Source: Nannocystis punicea
GTDB lineage: Bacteria > Myxococcota_A > Polyangia > Nannocystales > Nannocystaceae
Assembly: GCF_026965555.1 (NCBI RefSeq)
Contig: NZ_CP114040.1
Span: 8,902,001 to 8,966,000, forward strand
Direction of reading: 5' to 3'
DNA length: 64,000 nucleotides
Below, in pieces: positions 43,883 to 52,430 of this stretch (its first letter is position 1; every line of letters starts with the position of its first letter). Below the pieces are notes generated by a model that was not told where the DNA came from, searched no databases, and worked only from the letters and a program-made list of their open reading frames with translations. The translations under genes were made by a program, and so were the position numbers.

Positions 43883-45034
43883 TCACGGCGCAGCGGCGAC
43901 GCCGAAGACCGCGGCCATCCGCTCGACGTCGAGGCGATCGACCAATCGACTCAGCGCGCGATGGATCACGAACGCGGTCGGCAACGACAGCGGCCGCCGC
44001 CACAGCGGGCGCGCCAGCGTGGCGAACGAGGGCGGCCGGCGGTGCTTCAGCAATTCGTCGTAGAAGGCGTGGCAGAGCTGAAACCCCAGACTCGACGCGC
44101 GCAGGCTGGCGAGCGAGTAGCGATCCAGCGGCGCGTCGAAGCCGGTCTGGAGCGCCTCGGCGATCGCCTCGCCCGCGATCCGCCCCGAGTGCAGCGCGAT
44201 CGGGATGCCGGCGAAGATGATCGGCGTGTTGAGGCCCGCGGCGTCGCCGATCAAGATCAGCCGACCGTCGCGGAGGCGCGAGAGGTGGCGATAGGGGATC
44301 CGCGCCCCGTGCACCGCGGCGACCGGGAGGTCGCCGACGAGCGCCCGATAGCGCGGGCGCGCCAGCAGCTGCTCGAGCACCGCGCGCGGCTTGTCGACCG
44401 CGATCCCGGCGATACCGACGACCAGCAATTCGGGGTCCTTGGGGAACACGTAGGCGTAGCCGGTGCCGAGCAGGTCGGGCTCGACGTAGAAGTCGAGCGA
44501 GGTGATGCCGTGCCTCGTGCGATACCAGTGCTCGACCGCGATGCCGCACATCGACTCCGGCAATTGCTCGGGGAACAGCTTGCGCCGCACCGTCGACATG
44601 CAACCATCGGCGCCGACCAGGAACTTCGCCCGCGCCGCGCCCTTCGAGGTGCGCACGGTGAAGCCGTCGGCGTCGCGCTCGACGTCGAGGAGCATGGTGT
44701 CGAACAGCACCTCGGCGCCGGCCGCCCGCGCGGCCTCGGCCAGGTGCTCGTCGAAGCGGTTGCGATACACGGTGCGGTAGCGCATCGGGATCGTCAGCAG
44801 CCGCTGGACCGCGTCGCGCACCCGCACCTTCGGGGTCGAGAAGCCGAGCGCGCCCGGGATCCCGTAGGGCTCGAACAACACCTCGGGGATGCCGCCGCCG
44901 CACGGCTTGTGCCAGCCCGGGCTCTTCTTGTCGACGAGGAGGACCGAGGCCCCGCGCGCCGCCAGCTCGCGCGCGCAGGTGGTGCCGCTCGGGCCCCCGC
45001 CGACGAGGATCACGTCGTACTGCGCGCGCATCAC
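43883..45034 (-). CDS. Geranylgeranyl-reductase-family FAD-dependent oxidoreductase
   Basis: 383 residues. The N-terminal dinucleotide fold VILVGGGPSGTTCARELA, the HKPCGGGIP motif typical of geranylgeranyl reductases, a VGADGCMSTVRR motif and the FAD-ribose GDAAGLNTP are all intact, so it should bind FAD and reduce C=C bonds of prenyl lipids or oxidise a similar substrate. It is the last gene of a three-gene operon; its ATG overlaps the stop of the preceding gene by 4 nt (45031-45034). It faces the giant oxygenase fusion end-on. The prenyl-lipid substrate is inferred from the family. Confidence 0.87.
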   Translation of the reverse strand: MMRAQYDVILVGGGPSGTTCARELAARGASVLLVDKKSPGWHKPCGGGIPEVLFEPYGIPGALGFSTPKVRVRDAVQRLLTIPMRYRTVYRNRFDEHLAEAARAAGAEVLFDTMLLDVERDADGFTVRTSKGAARAKFLVGADGCMSTVRRKLFPEQLPESMCGIAVEHWYRTRHGITSLDFYVEPDLLGTGYAYVFPKDPELLVVGIAGIAVDKPRAVLEQLLARPRYRALVGDLPVAAVHGARIPYRHLSRLRDGRLILIGDAAGLNTPIIFAGIPIALHSGRIAGEAIAEALQTGFDAPLDRYSLASLRASSLGFQLCHAFYDELLKHRRPPSFATLARPLWRRPLSLPTAFVIHRALSRLVDRLDVERMAAVFGVAAAP

Positions 45035-46557
45035 GAGGCCTCCGCGGTCGGTCGCGCCTCCTCGAGCCGCGGCACGTGGACCGTGCGCGCGCGCGTCGTC
45101 GCCTTGACGACGGTCGACGGCGTCACCTCGACCACCACCGGCGCCTGCGCCGACAGCTGCGCCCCGCCCTGCTCGACCAGCACGTCACCGCTGGCGACGA
45201 TCACGAACGCAGCGTCGACCACGGGCAGCCGAACGCCGGCCTCGAGCTCGGCGGTGCGGCCGCGCCGGGCCCACGCGAACCGCTCGTCGCGGCCGAGCTG
45301 GCGGTGACGGCCGACCGCGCGCAGGTGGTCGTCGAAGATCCGGGCCGCGAAGACCTCCCAGATGGCCTCGCCGAGCGGCGCGCGCTGCATCGCCGCGCGC
45401 AGGGCGGGCCCGGGGATCCGCACCAGAGTGGTGGGAATCACCGTGCGCACGGTGGCCCGGCGACGGCCGCCGGCCAGCACCGCGATCTCGCCGAACAGCG
45501 AGCCCGAGCCGAGCTGGTCGATCATCCCCTCGCCCTCGGCGGCGGTCGCCTGCACCGCCACCGCGCCGCGGGCCACGACGTACAGCTCGTCGCCCGCGTC
45601 GCCCTCGCGGAACAGGGTGTGCCCGGCGGGCAATGCCACGACCGACGCCAGCTCGACCACGCGTTGCAGGTCGGCGCCGTCCAGCGCGGCGAACAGCGGC
45701 ACCGCCTGGAGCTGCCGCCGCACCGCGCGCGGTCGCAGCAATCGATCGACGAGCGGCAGCCGCTGCACCACCGCCAGCGTCCCCTCCATCAGCAACCTGG
45801 CCCGCTCGCGGGCGATCCGCGAGGCGATGCCCGTGAGCATCGAGGCGGTGATCGGGAACATCGTCACCAGGCCGTTGCCCTGGCTGTACGCCGGGTTCAT
45901 GGCGATGAAGAAGCGCACCGCCGGCTTGTCGGAGCGCCGCCAGTAGTCGCGCTCCGCCTCGCTCTCGCGCGTCGGCATCGACCCGGCGCGGATCAGCGGC
46001 TGCTCCGCGTCGATCCGCCGCATCTGGAATTCGTCGGCCAGCTCGACGATGAAGTCGTGCATGTCCGGCGGCACCGGCTCCTCCGGCCGCGGCCAGAACA
46101 CGTCGACGTAGCGCGCCACCTGCAAGTAGCTCGACGGGTGGACGAAGGAGCCCATGCCGTACATCGGCCGCCCCGGGTGCGCCAGCCGCTGCTTCAGCAG
46201 CACGCCGAGCGCCCAGCCGATGTTGGCGTTGCGCCCGCGATAGGCGCGGAGCATGCCGACCGACGAGCGGACCACGGTCGTCGGCACGCCGCGGAATCGA
46301 CGCTCGAGGAAGTGAATGGCGAAGTAGCCGACGATCCGGTCCTCCGCGTTGCGGTGCAGCAGGATCGTGGTGAACTCCGACTTCGGCGAGACCATCCCGT
46401 GGACGATGTACTCGCGGGTCGCCCCGGCGAAGATCTCGGCGTAGACCGCGAGCAGCGCGTCGGCGAGCGCGTCACGCTCGGCCGCCGACATCGTCGCCGG
46501 GACCACCGCCTCGCTGCGGACCACCCGCTCGCGCCGCTTTCCGACCGGCGCGTTCAC
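45031..46557 (-). CDS. Acyltransferase-like domain fused to one cyclic-nucleotide-binding domain
   Basis: 508 residues. Residues ~20-260 are homologous to the N-terminus of the giant fusion (shared IVGYFA, SFVHPSSYLQVARYV, ESEAERDYWRRSDKP and VRFFIAMNPAYSQG), an acyl-transferase-like fold recalling FeeM-type N-acyl-amino-acid synthases. Residues ~300-425 are a cNMP-binding domain with FGEIAVLAGGRRRATV. The last ~80 residues form a cupin-like beta tail also found after the first cNMP domain of the fusion. Translation is coupled by ATGA overlaps to both neighbours. It probably senses cAMP or cGMP; the acyl substrate is unknown. Confidence 0.8.
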   Translation of the reverse strand: MNAPVGKRRERVVRSEAVVPATMSAAERDALADALLAVYAEIFAGATREYIVHGMVSPKSEFTTILLHRNAEDRIVGYFAIHFLERRFRGVPTTVVRSSVGMLRAYRGRNANIGWALGVLLKQRLAHPGRPMYGMGSFVHPSSYLQVARYVDVFWPRPEEPVPPDMHDFIVELADEFQMRRIDAEQPLIRAGSMPTRESEAERDYWRRSDKPAVRFFIAMNPAYSQGNGLVTMFPITASMLTGIASRIARERARLLMEGTLAVVQRLPLVDRLLRPRAVRRQLQAVPLFAALDGADLQRVVELASVVALPAGHTLFREGDAGDELYVVARGAVAVQATAAEGEGMIDQLGSGSLFGEIAVLAGGRRRATVRTVIPTTLVRIPGPALRAAMQRAPLGEAIWEVFAARIFDDHLRAVGRHRQLGRDERFAWARRGRTAELEAGVRLPVVDAAFVIVASGDVLVEQGGAQLSAQAPVVVEVTPSTVVKATTRARTVHVPRLEEARPTAEAS

Positions 46558-47357
46558 TGCCCGCGCCCCTTCGTCTTGAGCAGCTCGCGGTACACCTTGG
46601 CGCTGAGCGGCGCGAACATCTCGAGCACCCCGATCTCCTCGACCGTGAGCTCCGGGTGGTACGCCTTGAGCAGCAGGACCGCGCGCTGCTGGTCGGTCCG
46701 GTTCCAGGCCTCGTGGTCGAAGGTGTCGTCGAAGATCACCATGTCGCCGCTGGCCCAGCCGCGCGTCTCGTCGTCGACGCGGATCGCGGTGTCGCCCGGC
46801 GGCACCGCCAGCGGCAGGTGCAGCGTCAACTTGGCGTTGCTGCCGCCGAAGTGCGGCGGGATGTGGGTCCCGGGCTCGAGGACCGAGAGGAACAGCTCGA
46901 AGCGGTCGAGCTGGGCCGGGCCGAAGCGATCGGTGATCGCCTTGATCGTCGGCACGCGCTCCAGCAGCTCGAGATCGGGCTGATAGTCCTTGAAGAAGAA
47001 CAGGTTCTTCCAGCCGCGGATCCGCTCCGGCTCGACGGACAGGTGATCATACGGCACGCCCATGCGCGAGGTGTCGAGCTCGCGGATCTCGGCCGCGATC
47101 GCCTCGCGCCCGGCCTCGAACGCCACGATCATCTCCGTGAGCCGCCCGCACTGCTCGCGCGTCCAGAACGGCCGCGCGGTCAGCCCCGGCGTGTGCACCC
47201 AAGTCGGCCGCTGCCGCTCGTCCGCGACGGCGGCCGATTCGAAGCTGGAGAGGGTGCTGGCCGCGATGCGGGCGACCGCGGCGGCGCCGTAACGCTCCGC
47301 TGCGGCGGCCGCGACCGCGGCGATGCCTCGATCGACCTCGGGAATTCCTGTTTTCAT
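46554..47357 (-). CDS. Aspartyl/asparaginyl beta-hydroxylase-like enzyme
   Basis: 267 residues. A 2-oxoglutarate/Fe(II) dioxygenase of the Asp/Asn-hydroxylase (AspH/LpxO-like) family: the first iron His is in GTHIPPHFGGSN, the second in DTFDHEAWN, and the 2-oxoglutarate-binding Arg follows in QQRAVLLLKAYHPE. Members hydroxylate protein Asp/Asn or, as LpxO, acyl chains of lipid A. First gene of a three-gene operon; its stop overlaps the next start by 4 nt. ATG 47357 was chosen because the upstream frame has no conserved residues. A lipid substrate would fit its neighbours, but that is inference. Confidence 0.85.
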   Translation of the reverse strand: MKTGIPEVDRGIAAVAAAAAERYGAAAVARIAASTLSSFESAAVADERQRPTWVHTPGLTARPFWTREQCGRLTEMIVAFEAGREAIAAEIRELDTSRMGVPYDHLSVEPERIRGWKNLFFFKDYQPDLELLERVPTIKAITDRFGPAQLDRFELFLSVLEPGTHIPPHFGGSNAKLTLHLPLAVPPGDTAIRVDDETRGWASGDMVIFDDTFDHEAWNRTDQQRAVLLLKAYHPELTVEEIGVLEMFAPLSAKVYRELLKTKGRGQ

Positions 47358-48136
47358 ACGGATGATCGCCTGCTGACAGTTGTCTCGCGCGGGTGCCCAG
47401 CAACAATCGAGCCACCGCGGCCTGGACTCTACGGCGACGCCATTCTCGAGGCAAGCGGCGCGTGCAGCCCCGCGTTCGCTCGCGGCCGATCGGCGAGTCG
47501 GCAAAATCGGCCGGCAAAACTCGCCGGTCGATCCTGCCGACCCGGAGAAACACCCTTATCCGCGCGGCATGTCATTCGCGTCGAGCCAGGGCCGCGGCCC
47601 CGCCGACGCGGACGTCGACGGCACGCCGGCCGCGAACGCGCGCGAACGATCGGTGATGCTGCCGCTAGCGACGACCCGGCGGCCGTCCGCACTCGCTGAA
47701 CCTCGCCAGCGCGGCGCGAACCCGCGGCGCTCCGCCGGCCGAGTGAGGACGGCTGCACGTGGCCGACCTCGTCACGAGCACGCCACGGTCCAGCGTCGGG
47801 TCCGTGCGCTTCGACGAGTCGCTCTCACGAACTTCGGCCGAGCCCCGCTCCCACCATTCGGGCGAGGCCTGCTCCCATGAATAGGGTGATTGCATTGTCG
47901 CTTCGCGGCGCGGGAGGTCTCCGGCGCGGAGGAGATTCGCCGAAACGAACACCTGTCCTATCGGCCAGCTTCCGCCTCGCCGGCGAACGACCGGCCATTT
48001 CGCGGCTCGCGCTCGGGGGGCCGCTGTTCGTCGCGTCATGGCGGGTCGCGGTCCGCGCGGCGCGAGAGGGAGCCCACGTTCACCGCGAACGCCGCGATGT
48101 CCGGTCGTGAGGCGAACCGGGATAGGGTCGCGCCGC
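47358..48136. other. Long divergent intergenic region
   Basis: 779 bp upstream of the hydroxylase operon and upstream of the XdhC-like gene. It should contain both promoters. No gene, hairpin or family palindrome was recognised; short frames on both strands are Arg-rich shadows. Confidence 0.45.
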
Positions 48137-48484
48137 GTGTCCCTCTCGACCGCCAACCTCGCGATCTTCACCGCGATCACCGCGGTGCTCGACGGCGTCG
48201 ATCGCCGACCCGCGGCGCTGGCGACGGTGATCGGTCGCAGCGGTTCGGCGCCGCAGGTGATCGGCGCGCGGCTGTTGCTTCACGACGACGGCCAGATGTG
48301 CGGCACCGTCGGGGGCGGAGCGATCGAGGCCCAGGTGCTGGCGGCGTGCCGCGCGGTCCTGGACGACCGGCGTCCGCGGCGGGTCGCGGCCAACCTCGTG
48401 CGCGACCTCGGCATGTGCTGCGGCGGCAGCATGGACGTGTTCGTCGAATACCTGGCCCCGCCCGGCGCGGAGGACCATGTCTGA
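48137..48484 (+). CDS. Single-domain XdhC/CoxI-like protein
   Basis: 116 residues covering only the N-terminal XdhC domain (ATVIGRSGSAPQVIGARLLL, GTVGGGAIEAQVL and the LGMCCGGSMDVFVE motif). Full XdhC proteins (~300 residues), which insert sulfurated molybdenum cofactor into xanthine-dehydrogenase-type enzymes, add a Rossmann domain that is absent here. GTG start. The stop overlaps the next gene by 8 nt, so the truncated form is probably a genuine gene product. No molybdoenzyme gene is near. A decayed gene rescued by coupling is the alternative. Confidence 0.75.
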   Translation: MSLSTANLAIFTAITAVLDGVDRRPAALATVIGRSGSAPQVIGARLLLHDDGQMCGTVGGGAIEAQVLAACRAVLDDRRPRRVAANLVRDLGMCCGGSMDVFVEYLAPPGAEDHV

Positions 48485-49040
48485 GCGCCGGTCCGCGCGG
48501 CTCCTGCGGCTGCTCGCCTGTCCGCAGCACTGCCTGACCTTCGCGGCCCTGACTGTCGGCGAGGCGTGGCTCTGCGTCCGCGCGAGCGCGCTCCCGTTCG
48601 TCACGTCCGCGGGCGCGTGGCTCGTCGGGCTCGCGCTCTGGACCCTCCTCGAGTACCTGCTGCACCGATTCGCCTTCCACCTGCCGCCGGCGCACCCACT
48701 CGCGCTGTTCGGGGCGCGCCAGCACTTCGACCACCACGCAGCGCCGGAGCGCACGCCGATCACCAAGCCACTCGTGCTCACCGCGCCCGCGCTGCTGGCG
48801 GGTCTCGCCGCGGCGAGCTGGCTGACCGGCTCCGACCTCGTCGCGCCGCTGTGGGCCGGCCTCGTCGCGGGTTACCTCGGCTACGAGGTGATGCACGTCG
48901 CCGCCCACGTGCTCGCGCCGGCGGAGCACCCGCTGTCGTCGTTCCAGCGCGCGCACCTCGACCACCACGTCGACATCCGCAGCAACTTCGGCATCACCAG
49001 CCCGCTGTGGGACGTGCTGCTCGCGACGCGCCGGCGCTGA
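48477..49040 (+). CDS. Fatty-acid-hydroxylase/sterol-desaturase-superfamily membrane enzyme
   Basis: 187 residues with about four membrane helices and the di-iron His cluster of the superfamily: HRFAFH, HFDHH, EVMHVAAH and HLDHHVD, eight or more His in the usual spacing. Members hydroxylate or desaturate fatty acids, carotenoids or sterols at the membrane. ATG 48477 lies inside the end of the XdhC-like gene (8-nt overlap), implying coupled translation. It ends 4 bp before the convergent outer-membrane protein gene. Confidence 0.88.
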   Translation: MSERRSARLLRLLACPQHCLTFAALTVGEAWLCVRASALPFVTSAGAWLVGLALWTLLEYLLHRFAFHLPPAHPLALFGARQHFDHHAAPERTPITKPLVLTAPALLAGLAAASWLTGSDLVAPLWAGLVAGYLGYEVMHVAAHVLAPAEHPLSSFQRAHLDHHVDIRSNFGITSPLWDVLLATRRR

Positions 49041-49044
49041 GCCG

Positions 49045-49869
49045 TCACGTCGGCCGCCTGCGCCGCGGTCGCAGGTCGAAGCGATAGCCCGCCTGCACCA
49101 CCCCGCGGGCCAGGAACGGCGCGCCCGCCAGCGGCGCCTGCAGCTCGACGGACAGCTCGAAGCCGCGGGCCGCGAAGGTGAGCCCCTGGCTGACGATCAC
49201 CCGCGTCACGCCGTTGGTGTTGGCGTTGCCGACCGGCATCGCCCCGTACACGCCGAGCCGCAGCCACAGCAGGCGGTGCAGCTGGACCTGCGAGAACAGC
49301 GACGCCTCGACCTCGGACCGGTTCATCGGGTTGACGATCGGGGCCGGGCCGTGCGCGTGGTGGTCCCCGCCCGAACGGGTCAGCGCGCGGCCGAAGCCCG
49401 CGGTGCCGGAGAACTGCACGCGGCCGCGATCGACGAGCCACCAGAACTCGGGCATGAGCATGACGTGCCCCATGCCGAGGCCGGCGTCGGCGCTGCCGGT
49501 CGGGAAGGTGGCGCCGAGGCCGAGGCCCGCGGTGAGGTGATGATGCGACCACGAGGGGATCGGCGCGCGCACTGCGAGCGCGAGGTCGCCGATCCCGACG
49601 TGAGCCAGGCCGTTGCGCACCAGGCGATAGGCCGGCAGCGTCAGCTGGACCGAGACGCGCCGGTGGCTGTAGCCGAGCATCGGCGCGAGCCCCTCGAAGT
49701 CGCCCTCGTAGCTGCGGTTGCGATAGCCGGCCGCGTCCATGCGCACGCCGACGCTGAGGCCCGGGTTGCGCCAGGTGGTGCCGCTCCAGCCGTGACACTG
49801 CTCCGCCCGCGCCGGCGTGGCCCACAGCAGCGCCGCCGCGACGATCAGGGCGCGCCGCACGCGATCCAC
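49045..49869 (-). CDS. Outer-membrane beta-barrel protein
   Basis: 274 residues. A cleavable signal peptide (ALIVAAALLWATPARA) precedes a sequence of ~12 alternating amphipathic strands (GLSVGVRMDAAGY, LTAGLGLGATFPTG, VQAGYRFDL) with His clusters HHHL and GGDHHAHG on loops. No family name can be given; it resembles MtrB/Scy-type or transporter-like porins only in general shape. Its start overlaps the end of the cytochrome lipoprotein gene by 25 bp, so the two are probably co-translated and may interact at the outer membrane, possibly with a metal such as copper given the His-rich segments. Confidence 0.7.
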   Translation of the reverse strand: MDRVRRALIVAAALLWATPARAEQCHGWSGTTWRNPGLSVGVRMDAAGYRNRSYEGDFEGLAPMLGYSHRRVSVQLTLPAYRLVRNGLAHVGIGDLALAVRAPIPSWSHHHLTAGLGLGATFPTGSADAGLGMGHVMLMPEFWWLVDRGRVQFSGTAGFGRALTRSGGDHHAHGPAPIVNPMNRSEVEASLFSQVQLHRLLWLRLGVYGAMPVGNANTNGVTRVIVSQGLTFAARGFELSVELQAPLAGAPFLARGVVQAGYRFDLRPRRRRPT

Positions 49870-50243
49870 TCACCCAGCTGGCGCCGCTCGTCCTCGGTGG
49901 GCTGCGGATCGCCGATCGGCATCGCGGTGTTGACCGCGTCCGGGCCCGCGGCGGCCCCCTCGTCGATGTGCTCGAGCTGCTCCCGCACCAGCGCCGCGGT
50001 CTCGAAGTTGTGATCCGACGGCGCCCCGCTCCGCTGCGAGCCCGACAGCGAGGTGCTGTGACAGCGCGTGCAGTAGTTGCTCATGAAGTCCTTGCCGAAG
50101 CTGTCCCAGGTGAGCGTCGAGTCCTCGGGGCAATCGGCGCCCGACGGGGTGCCCTCGCCGTGATCGTGGCCGTGCTCGCAACCCGAGGTCACGAAGAGGA
50201 CGAGCGCGGCGGTGAGGCCCAGCAGGAGACGGCAGCTTCGCAT
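49845..50243 (-). CDS. Cytochrome c-type lipoprotein
   Basis: 132 residues. Signal peptide with lipobox TSGC (Cys22), then a His-rich EHGHDHGEG that may bind metal. One haem-binding CTRCH motif near residue 57 and a distal Met in AMPIGDPQP make a single-haem class-I-like cytochrome c domain, unusually held as a lipoprotein on the membrane surface. It is upstream of, and overlaps by 25 bp, the outer-membrane barrel gene, suggesting an electron-transfer or metal-handling pair. ATG 50243. Confidence 0.78.
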   Translation of the reverse strand: MRSCRLLLGLTAALVLFVTSGCEHGHDHGEGTPSGADCPEDSTLTWDSFGKDFMSNYCTRCHSTSLSGSQRSGAPSDHNFETAALVREQLEHIDEGAAAGPDAVNTAMPIGDPQPTEDERRQLGEWIACGAP

Positions 50244-50925
50244 GACGCCAGGATGCCGAGGTCTCGCGCAGCGGCGCACGCCTGCGTCACCGTGTCGCAC
50301 GTCGGCGCCTCCTCCACGAGCGAGGCCCATGCGGCAGATCGTCGCACTCCTCCTGGCCAGTCCCGCGGATGCGGTCGAGCGGGAGGCCGGGAATTCGCGG
50401 CCATCCTGTCCTCGCCGGGCCGGCGCCGCCCGCGGAGGGGTCTGCGGAGGTGACCGCGCCGGACGCGGTGGCGCGGACGACGGAGCGACCGCCGCCGCCC
50501 GCTCACGCCGAGCCATGAGCCCTGCCCCGAAACGCATGGCGAACTGGCGCAGCCCCTGCTCGGCCGGCCGCTGCAGGGAACATGTCTCGAGGGACAACCC
50601 CCGAGCGAGGGCGCAGCTCCGACGGACGTCCGCGGCGGGGCGCAATTCGACGGGTACCCTGGCGCGGTGTCCTGCTTGCGAGGAGCTCGTGCGAGCGTCG
50701 AGGTGGCGTTCTCGGTGAAATCGGGCGAGCGGGCGCGCGTGAGGCTGCCTCTCGACCCCGAGGATCCGGCCCCGCAGAGAATCACCCTTCTCGAGCGCAC
50801 TCACGGGCGCTGCCGGCCGCTCGTGGCGACCGAGGACGAGCGAATGCGACGTCGATCGAACGAGCGCCCTCGGTGAGTGGAATCGCCGCTCCCTCGTCGC
50901 ATTCGCCAGGTCGCCGTCACCCCGC
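50244..50925. other. Intergenic region with one palindrome copy
   Basis: 682 bp upstream of the cytochrome lipoprotein gene and downstream of the AraC gene, both minus strand. TGTCTCGAGGGACA at 50583-50596 is a palindrome family member. A 69-codon plus-strand frame at 50667 has no homology or ribosome-binding site and is not called. Confidence 0.5.
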
Positions 50926-51999
50926 TCAATTCGCGGCCCGCCGCCGCCAGGCCTGCGGCGAATGGCCGGTCCAGCGCTTGAATGCGCGGTGGAACGCGCT
51001 CGGCTCGGAGAACCCCAGCAAATAGGCGACCTCGGAGATCGACAGCCGGCGGTCCTCGAGGTAGCCGCGCGCCAGCTCGCAGCGCAGGTCGGCGAGCTGC
51101 TGCTGGAAGCTGGTGCCCTCGCCCTGCAGGCGGCGGTTCAGCGTGCGCACCCCGATCGCCAGGCGACGGGCGATCTGCTCGCAGGTCGGCGTGCCGCCGC
51201 GCAGCTCCTCGCTCAGCGCCTGCCGCAATTGTTGAGTGAGATCGCTGGCCGGCGGCAGGCGGGCGAGCACGGCCGCGGCGGCCCGCTCGAGCACCAGCCG
51301 CAGGCGGGCGTCGGCGCGCGGCTGCGGCAGCGCCAGCACCGACCGCGGGAAGCGGACCAGCGTCTCCTCGGCCTCGAAGCGCAGCGGGCACGCGAACACG
51401 CGCTCGTACTCGGCGAGGTGACCCGGGGCCGGATAGTCGAACCGGATCTCGGTCGCCGCGAAGCCGTCCCCGACGATCCCGCGGAAGCGGGTGAATATGC
51501 AGCCGAGCGTGAACTCCGTGGTGTACGGCACGACCAGTCCGAAGCTCGGCGGCAGCTCGAGCCAGAGGCGGCCCTCGTCGTCGTCCTGCTCGAAGCGCAG
51601 GTGGAAGTCGGCGCGGATGATGCGAAAGTAGCGGGCCAGCGCGGCGATCCCCTCGCCGAGGGTCGGCGCCTCGTTGGCGACGTAATCGACGACGTCGAAG
51701 TGGCCGAAGGGGACGGCCTCGGCGGCGTGCAGCGCCAGCGCGGGGTCGCGGCTGCGCTGCAACGATTCGCGCCACAGCGCCGCGCGCAGGGCCGGCGCCA
51801 GGCTGTAGTCGGCGTCGTCGGCGGCCTCGCGATCGATGCCGATGTCGGCGAGCAGCGCCTCGACGTCGACCCCGGCCAGCGCCGCGCCGATCAGCGGCGG
51901 GCAACAGGCGGTATTGAGCGGCACGTCGAAGTCGGCCGGCGGTCGCGACATGACCGCGGGTTTGTCGGACTCGGTCAAGTCTTTGACGCGGTCGGTCAT
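50926..51999 (-). CDS. AraC-family transcriptional regulator
   Basis: 357 residues of the OruR/ArgR-like subclass: an N-terminal ligand-binding domain of ~240 residues typical of PF12625 (FGHFDVVDYVANEAPTLGEGI), then two helix-turn-helix motifs at the C-terminus (LRCELARGYLEDRRLSISEVAYLLGFSEPSAFHRAFKRWTG, of which the second contains the conserved SEPSAFHRAFKRW). Such regulators bind fatty acids or amino acids. It is divergent from the two lipoprotein genes, 34 bp apart, so they are candidate targets. Confidence 0.92.
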   Translation of the reverse strand: MTDRVKDLTESDKPAVMSRPPADFDVPLNTACCPPLIGAALAGVDVEALLADIGIDREAADDADYSLAPALRAALWRESLQRSRDPALALHAAEAVPFGHFDVVDYVANEAPTLGEGIAALARYFRIIRADFHLRFEQDDDEGRLWLELPPSFGLVVPYTTEFTLGCIFTRFRGIVGDGFAATEIRFDYPAPGHLAEYERVFACPLRFEAEETLVRFPRSVLALPQPRADARLRLVLERAAAAVLARLPPASDLTQQLRQALSEELRGGTPTCEQIARRLAIGVRTLNRRLQGEGTSFQQQLADLRCELARGYLEDRRLSISEVAYLLGFSEPSAFHRAFKRWTGHSPQAWRRRAAN

Positions 52000-52033
52000 C
52001 GCTGGGTTTGCCGCGCCCGGCTACGGTAACAGC

Positions 52034-52414
52034 ATGCCCACGACCGATCCAGCAGCGCCTCGCGCTCCTTCGCTCGTCCTCGCGCTCGCGCTCGCGACTG
52101 CGAGCTGCGGCGTCGCCGATGCCAGCCCCCAGCACCAGGCGCCCGCGGCCGCACCGAACCCATTCCTCGCCCCGGGGACCGCGAGCGCCCCGCAAGCGCT
52201 CGCCGGGCACATCGAGGAGCGGCTGGTGGCCGGCTCCTACGTCTACCTGGCCGTCCGCGGCGGCGACGGCGAGCTGCGCTGGGCCGTCGTCCTCGGCGAC
52301 GCGCCGCCCGTGGGCGCCGACGTCGCGCTCACCAGCACGGCCCGGCGCACCGACTTCCACTCACCGCGGCTCCGGCGCGACTTCGCCGAGCTGCACTTCG
52401 CGGTCCTCCGCTGA
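52034..52414 (+). CDS. Small lipoprotein, NrfJ/OB-fold-like
   Basis: 126 residues. Signal peptide with lipobox TASC followed by GVADAS and a Pro/Ala linker. The mature part, GHIEERLVAGSYVYLAVRGGDGELRWAVV, matches the G-x-V-x-E-x-x-x-A-G-x-Y-T-Y pattern of small NrfJ-related OB-fold proteins. Their role is unclear; some are near cytochrome or metal genes. The start is 34 bp from the AraC gene's start, so both promoters share that short spacer. It leads into the next lipoprotein 16 bp downstream. Confidence 0.65.
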   Translation: MPTTDPAAPRAPSLVLALALATASCGVADASPQHQAPAAAPNPFLAPGTASAPQALAGHIEERLVAGSYVYLAVRGGDGELRWAVVLGDAPPVGADVALTSTARRTDFHSPRLRRDFAELHFAVLR

Positions 52415-52430
52415 TCTCAGGAGCATCACC

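Noticed and set aside
40152..44903. A 1583-residue open frame on the minus strand opposite the giant fusion, and a 1542-residue one on the plus strand in another frame
   Set aside because: Both are Arg/Gly/His-rich shadows produced by high GC third positions; only the frame with recognisable domains is kept.
50667..50876. 69-codon plus-strand frame in the 50.2-50.9 kb spacer
   Set aside because: No start signal, no domain, composition like random GC-rich sequence.
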